DNA of 64,000 nt from Paracoccus lutimaris (GTDB lineage Bacteria > Pseudomonadota > Alphaproteobacteria > Rhodobacterales > Rhodobacteraceae), in contig NZ_QPJL01000010.1 in assembly GCF_003337565.1 (NCBI RefSeq), forward strand, positions 62,001 through 126,000. Reading direction: 5' to 3'. A program made the position numbers and the translations under genes. The notes under the pieces were generated by a model that saw nothing but the letters and a program-made list of their open reading frames with translations, searched no databases and was not told the origin of the DNA. Within the stretch, counting starts at the first letter, position 1. Every line of letters begins with the position of its first letter. Shown here one piece after another: positions 60,403 through 64,000 of the stretch.

Positions 60403-61205
60403 AGGAAGCCTCCGGTATTATTGGCGCCGGTCCGGGCATTGCCGCGACGACGGAAATATTCAGCGAAAGTCAGCAGGATGATCGACATGACCACCAGCAC
60501 CGTCCCCAGCGCCATGATCGTCGGCGTCTGCTTGGGAAAGCGCAACTGGCTGAAGATATACGTGGGCAAGGTCGGCTCGTTCCCGGCCAGGAAGAAGGCG
60601 ATGATGAATTCGTCAAGGCTGATGGTAAAGCTCATCAGCAGGGACGAGATCACGCCCGGCATCACCAGAGGCAGGATGACCAGCCGAAATGCGCTCCATT
60701 TCGTTTCGCCCAGGTCGTAGGCGGCCTCCTCCAGCGAGCGGTCAAGCGAGTTGAAGGCCGTGGTCAGGATCACCGTCGCATAGGGCATGCAGATCAGCGT
60801 ATGGCCGATGATCACGGTGAAGATGTTCAGCGTGATGCCCATCGACAGCAGCACCACTAGAAGCGAGATCGAGACGATGATCTCGGGCAGGACCAGGGGC
60901 AGCATGATCAGCCCCATCATCGGCCCCTTGCCCGGGAACTCGAACCGGGTCGAGGCGCGGGCGGCGAATATCCCCAGACAGGTCGCAAAGACCGAGGACG
61001 AGACCGCGATGATCAGCGAATTCATCACCGCCCGGCGCAGCGTCGCGTTCTCGAAGGCCTGCACGAACCACTGGGTGGTGAAGCCTTTCAGCGGAAAGGA
61101 AATCACCGTGCCATTGTTGAAGGCAAAGATCGGCAAGAGCAGGATCGGCGCGTAGAGAAACAGCAGATAGCACAGCGCATAGACATGCAGACCCCGACCC
61201 TTCAT
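60399..61205 (-). CDS. potC: Polyamine-type ABC transporter permease, PotC-like
   Basis: A 268-residue inner-membrane permease with six helices. The binding-protein-dependent transport motif is visible as LEEAAYDLGETKWSAFRLV (about 158-176), the loop that contacts the ATPase. The family pairing is with a PotB-type partner. Both ends overlap neighbours by four bases (ATGA upstream, GTGA downstream), indicating tightly coupled subunit synthesis. Confidence 0.88.
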   Translation of the reverse strand: MKGRGLHVYALCYLLFLYAPILLLPIFAFNNGTVISFPLKGFTTQWFVQAFENATLRRAVMNSLIIAVSSSVFATCLGIFAARASTRFEFPGKGPMMGLIMLPLVLPEIIVSISLLVVLLSMGITLNIFTVIIGHTLICMPYATVILTTAFNSLDRSLEEAAYDLGETKWSAFRLVILPLVMPGVISSLLMSFTISLDEFIIAFFLAGNEPTLPTYIFSQLRFPKQTPTIMALGTVLVVMSIILLTFAEYFRRRGNARTGANNTGGFL

Positions 61206-62071
61206 TGCCGCACCTTCAGGAAACGCCGGTTCAGGGCGACGAAAATCAGGCTGAGGATGGCGACGATCAGCATGGCGGTGACCGCCAGGGCCGAGCCCAT
61301 CGGCCGGTTGTCCAGATCCAGCATCTGCGCCTGGATCATGTTGGCGATCATCGGGATCTTGCCGCCGCCGATCAGCGTCGGCGTGACATAGTCGCCAATG
61401 GTCGGGATGAAGACGATCAGCGAGGCCGCGACCACGCCCGGCATCGCCAAAGGCAGCGTCACCCGCCAGAAGGTCATCGCCCGGCTTTCGCCCAGATCCC
61501 GCCCGGCCTCCAGAAGCGAGCGGTCGATCTTTTCCAGCGCGATGAAGATCGGCAGGATCGCGAAGGGCGCATAGGCATGCGCCAGCGTGATGACGATCGA
61601 GTTCACGTTATACAGGATGAAGGTCAGCGGCTCTTCGATGATGCCCAGCGATTTCAGGCCCGAATTGATGACACCGTTATAGCCCAGGATCACCTTCCAC
61701 AGGAACACCCGCACCAGATAGCTGGTCCAGAAGGGAATGGTGATCAGAAACAGCCACATGCCCTTGCGCTGCGGCGAGACGGCAAAGCTGAGGAAATAGG
61801 CCACCGGGAATGCCAGCCCCACCGTGACCAGCGTCACCAGCGCCGCCACCCCCAGAGACCGCAGCATGATCTTGTGAAAGATCGGGTCACCCCAGACCGC
61901 GACATAGTTTTCCAGCGTGAATTCGCGGATGATGGTCAGGTAGCCATCCTTGAAAAAGGAATAGGCCAGAATGGTCAGCAGGGGCGCCATCAGCACCAGC
62001 AGCGCATAGCCAAAGGGCGGCGCGATCAGGCTATAGCCCTGCACCGCCTGCGATCGGTTTCCTGATGCCAT
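61202..62071 (-). CDS. potB: Polyamine-type ABC transporter permease, PotB-like
   Basis: A 289-residue inner-membrane permease with six helices and the EAA loop LLEAGRDLGESRAMTFWRV. It shows the PotB/PotH features YFLSFAVSP and FWTSYLVRVFLWKVILG. It is first in the operon potB-potC-potA. A periplasmic binding protein gene (potD-type) normally accompanies these three but is not found on either side; rmuC is immediately upstream. Confidence 0.88.
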   Translation of the reverse strand: MASGNRSQAVQGYSLIAPPFGYALLVLMAPLLTILAYSFFKDGYLTIIREFTLENYVAVWGDPIFHKIMLRSLGVAALVTLVTVGLAFPVAYFLSFAVSPQRKGMWLFLITIPFWTSYLVRVFLWKVILGYNGVINSGLKSLGIIEEPLTFILYNVNSIVITLAHAYAPFAILPIFIALEKIDRSLLEAGRDLGESRAMTFWRVTLPLAMPGVVAASLIVFIPTIGDYVTPTLIGGGKIPMIANMIQAQMLDLDNRPMGSALAVTAMLIVAILSLIFVALNRRFLKVRQ

Positions 62072-62219
62072 CCCTGTCCCGCGCCTGAAACTGCGTGCTT
62101 TTCTGTCGCCAAGCTTTCATATCCGCGCGACAAGGGGAAGTGTTTTTCGGCACCTCTGACGGCGGGGCAGCGGACCGGCCCAGACCGCGCGGCAGGGACA
62201 TGATCGGACCGGCCCCGCG

Positions 62220-63752
62220 CTATTCTGCGGCCTCGCTGGAGGCATCGGGGTCTTCGGGCGCAGTCAATGCTTCAACGCCGTCATGATCGACCTCAAGCCG
62301 CTTTTGCGTGCGCGCGCCCAGTTCGCGCAGCATCTCGGCCTGGCGGATGACATTGCCGGGGCCGCGGGTCAGGCGGTCCATGGCGGTGGCGTGGCTTTTC
62401 TGCGCGCGGTCCAGCGCCAGCCCCACATCCTCGATGGCCGAAACGAAGCCGTGCAGCTTGTCGTAAAGCTGGCCCGCGCGGCTGGCGATGACCATGGCGT
62501 TCGACTCGCGCCGCTCGACCGTCCAGATGTGATCGACGGTGCGCAGGGTCAGCATCAGGGTCGTGGGCGTCGCCAGCCCGACGCGGTTTTCCATCGCATG
62601 CCGCGCAAGGTCCGGATCGACGCGCAGCGCCTCGGAAAACGCGCCTTCGATGGGGATGAACATCAGCACATAATCGACCGAGCCCTCGTCCAGCGCCTGG
62701 TAGCCCTTGGCGGCAAGCTGGGCGACATGGGTGCGGATCGCGGCGACATGGCGGCGCAGGGCGGCGTCGCGGGTCGGGCCGTCCTCGGCATTCACCGCCT
62801 CTTCATAGGCGTTCAGCGACACCTTGCTGTCGATCACCAACAGCTTGCGCTGCGGCATCTTGACGATCACGTCGGGCCGCCAGCGCCGGCCCTCGGCGTC
62901 GCGCTGGCTGGATTGCACCTCGTAATGGGTGCCGGCGATCAGGCCCGAATCCTCAAGGATGCGTTCAAGGATCATCTCGCCCCAGGCACCGCGCTTCTGG
63001 CTGTCGCCCTTGAGCGCGCGGGTCAGCGCCACCGCCTCGCGCGAGATATCCTCGGAACGCTTGTGCAGATATTCGATCTGCTCGCGCAGCCGCGCGCCCT
63101 CTTCGTCCAGAACCTTGTTGCGGCTTTGCAATTCGGTCTGAAAGCGGTGGACCTGATCGCGGAACGGGTTCAGCAGCGCGTGCAGTTGTTCGCCATGGGC
63201 CTTTTGCATCTCGGCGCCCTGCGATTTCAGCGTCTCATTGGCCATCAGGCGGAACTGGCCGGTCATTTCCTCGCGCAGCTGGCGCAGGGTCTCGATGTCG
63301 CGGGCGGCGGTCTCGCGGTCCTTGTCGGCAGCCAGCCGGGTCTCGGCCAGCTCACGCTCAAGCCGCGAAACGGACTGGCGTTCGCGGTGCAGAGCGTCGG
63401 TCAGCCCGTCACGTTCCTCAAGCAGTTCGGCCAGCCGGGCCTCGCGCGTGTCCAACCGCACATCCAGCTGGCCAGCGCGCAGGGCCTGTTCGCGGGCGGT
63501 CTGCGCCTCGGCGCGCAATTGCGGCTCAAGCTCGGCGATGCGTTCGGCGCGGCGGGCCAGTTCGTCGGTCTGGCGTCGCCCCTCGGCCTGCAGCCAGTCC
63601 AGATCGGCGCGCAGGGCGCCCTCGCGCCGGCGCTGGAACCAATAGACCAGCAGCATGACGATCAGCCCGGCCGCCGTCACGGCGAAGGCATTCTGCATCG
63701 TCGAAAGATCGCCTGTCCACGCCTCAAGGCGCGTGGCCCAGTTTTCGGGCAT
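62220..63752 (-). CDS. rmuC: DNA recombination protein RmuC
   Basis: A 510-residue protein with an N-terminal membrane helix (about 22-39) and a long coiled coil rich in Glu, Arg and Gln (about 45-200). The conserved RmuC nuclease-like domain follows, with GAWGEMILERILEDSGL, PDVIVKMP and VIDSKVSLNAYEEA. E. coli RmuC limits inversions at short repeats. The gene appears monocistronic; 148 bases without features separate it from the ABC operon. Confidence 0.93.
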   Translation of the reverse strand: MPENWATRLEAWTGDLSTMQNAFAVTAAGLIVMLLVYWFQRRREGALRADLDWLQAEGRRQTDELARRAERIAELEPQLRAEAQTAREQALRAGQLDVRLDTREARLAELLEERDGLTDALHRERQSVSRLERELAETRLAADKDRETAARDIETLRQLREEMTGQFRLMANETLKSQGAEMQKAHGEQLHALLNPFRDQVHRFQTELQSRNKVLDEEGARLREQIEYLHKRSEDISREAVALTRALKGDSQKRGAWGEMILERILEDSGLIAGTHYEVQSSQRDAEGRRWRPDVIVKMPQRKLLVIDSKVSLNAYEEAVNAEDGPTRDAALRRHVAAIRTHVAQLAAKGYQALDEGSVDYVLMFIPIEGAFSEALRVDPDLARHAMENRVGLATPTTLMLTLRTVDHIWTVERRESNAMVIASRAGQLYDKLHGFVSAIEDVGLALDRAQKSHATAMDRLTRGPGNVIRQAEMLRELGARTQKRLEVDHDGVEALTAPEDPDASSEAAE

Positions 63753-64000
63753 TGCTCACCTGCCTGTTCTATACCGGCCAATGTTTCCCTTTTGTACCGA
63801 TTTTGCAAGCCCTGAGGGCAACGAAACGCAACAGCCCGCGGCGAAAACGGGGCCTCAAGGACGCCCTGTAGTTGCATATTTCGCTGGATCCGCCCGGAAC
63901 ATCGCCCGGCGCTCGGCCAAGAGGTCAACGTTCTGGAGTGTATGAATTTCCGCGACTGTATATAGAAAATATCTAATTTATTTACATAACATATTGATTA
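63753..64000. other. Right-edge intergenic sequence, sharply AT-rich at the end
   Basis: No convincing gene is visible between the rmuC start and the window end. The first 180 bases have normal GC, but the last 60 are strongly AT-rich (only five G or C in the last 40). That fits a promoter for a gene outside the window, or the border of transferred DNA. Confidence 0.5.

Overview
The window is about 64 kb of GC-rich bacterial chromosome packed with core metabolic and cell-envelope genes. Gene content points to an alphaproteobacterium of the Rhodobacteraceae, most likely Paracoccus or a close relative: PutA with a divergent Lrp-type regulator, an LdtR-type MarR regulator, DUF3422 and DUF6525-like proteins, PntA as one chain, an obgE-proB pair, a citramalate synthase, and infC with an AUA start codon. 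This assignment is from protein character and gene order, not from a database search. No rRNA, tRNA, CRISPR array, insertion sequence or complete prophage was seen.

Layout. 1-9.4 kb: a short low-GC left edge, then proline catabolism (putA/putR), a probable zinc-responsive CobW GTPase with a Zur-like operator, and aspartase (aspA) between two LysR regulators. 9.4-11.6 kb: a small DUF1127-like gene with its own terminator, then an isolated contractile tail sheath gene with no other tail genes. 11.6-22 kb: aspartate aminotransferase, sdhE, an LdtR-like regulator, infC, a glycosyltransferase overlapping a dGTPase, xseA, purD, and leuA preceded by an unlisted leucine-rich leader peptide. 22-31 kb: a rhamnosyltransferase-like gene and the rod-shape operon mreB-mreC-mreD-mrdA-rodA, followed by a hydroxyacid dehydrogenase and manC. 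31-43 kb: an orphan solute-binding protein, a YitT protein, an ArsC-like protein coupled to a 24-residue lipoprotein, DUF3422, an L,D-transpeptidase, pntAB, and a glcB-methyltransferase-sugar isomerase operon. 43-64 kb: an alanine-rich membrane-anchored protein, pepN, an acyltransferase, obgE-proB, an SMR pump, selO, a nuclease-family protein, eno, a DMT transporter, cysS-cimA-phytoene-synthase-like, a secreted protein, a polyamine-type ABC transporter without a binding protein, and rmuC. The last 60 bases fall to very low GC.

How the genes fit together. Amino-acid metabolism dominates: proline breakdown and synthesis (putA, proB), aspartate (aspA, aatA), leucine and probably isoleucine (leuA, cimA), and cysteine charging (cysS). 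Envelope growth is the second theme: the Mre/PBP2/RodA elongasome, an L,D-transpeptidase, an LdtR-like regulator, GDP-mannose synthesis and two glycosyltransferases. Translational coupling is frequent: seven gene pairs overlap through ATGA or GTGA. Several convergent pairs place the stop codon of the minus-strand gene in the loop of a shared hairpin.

The items most worth a second look are the orphan tail sheath, the leucine leader, the 24-residue lipoprotein, and a dispersed motif that forms a long inverted repeat at 46.85-46.93 kb. No complete novel multi-gene system could be demonstrated from the sequence alone.
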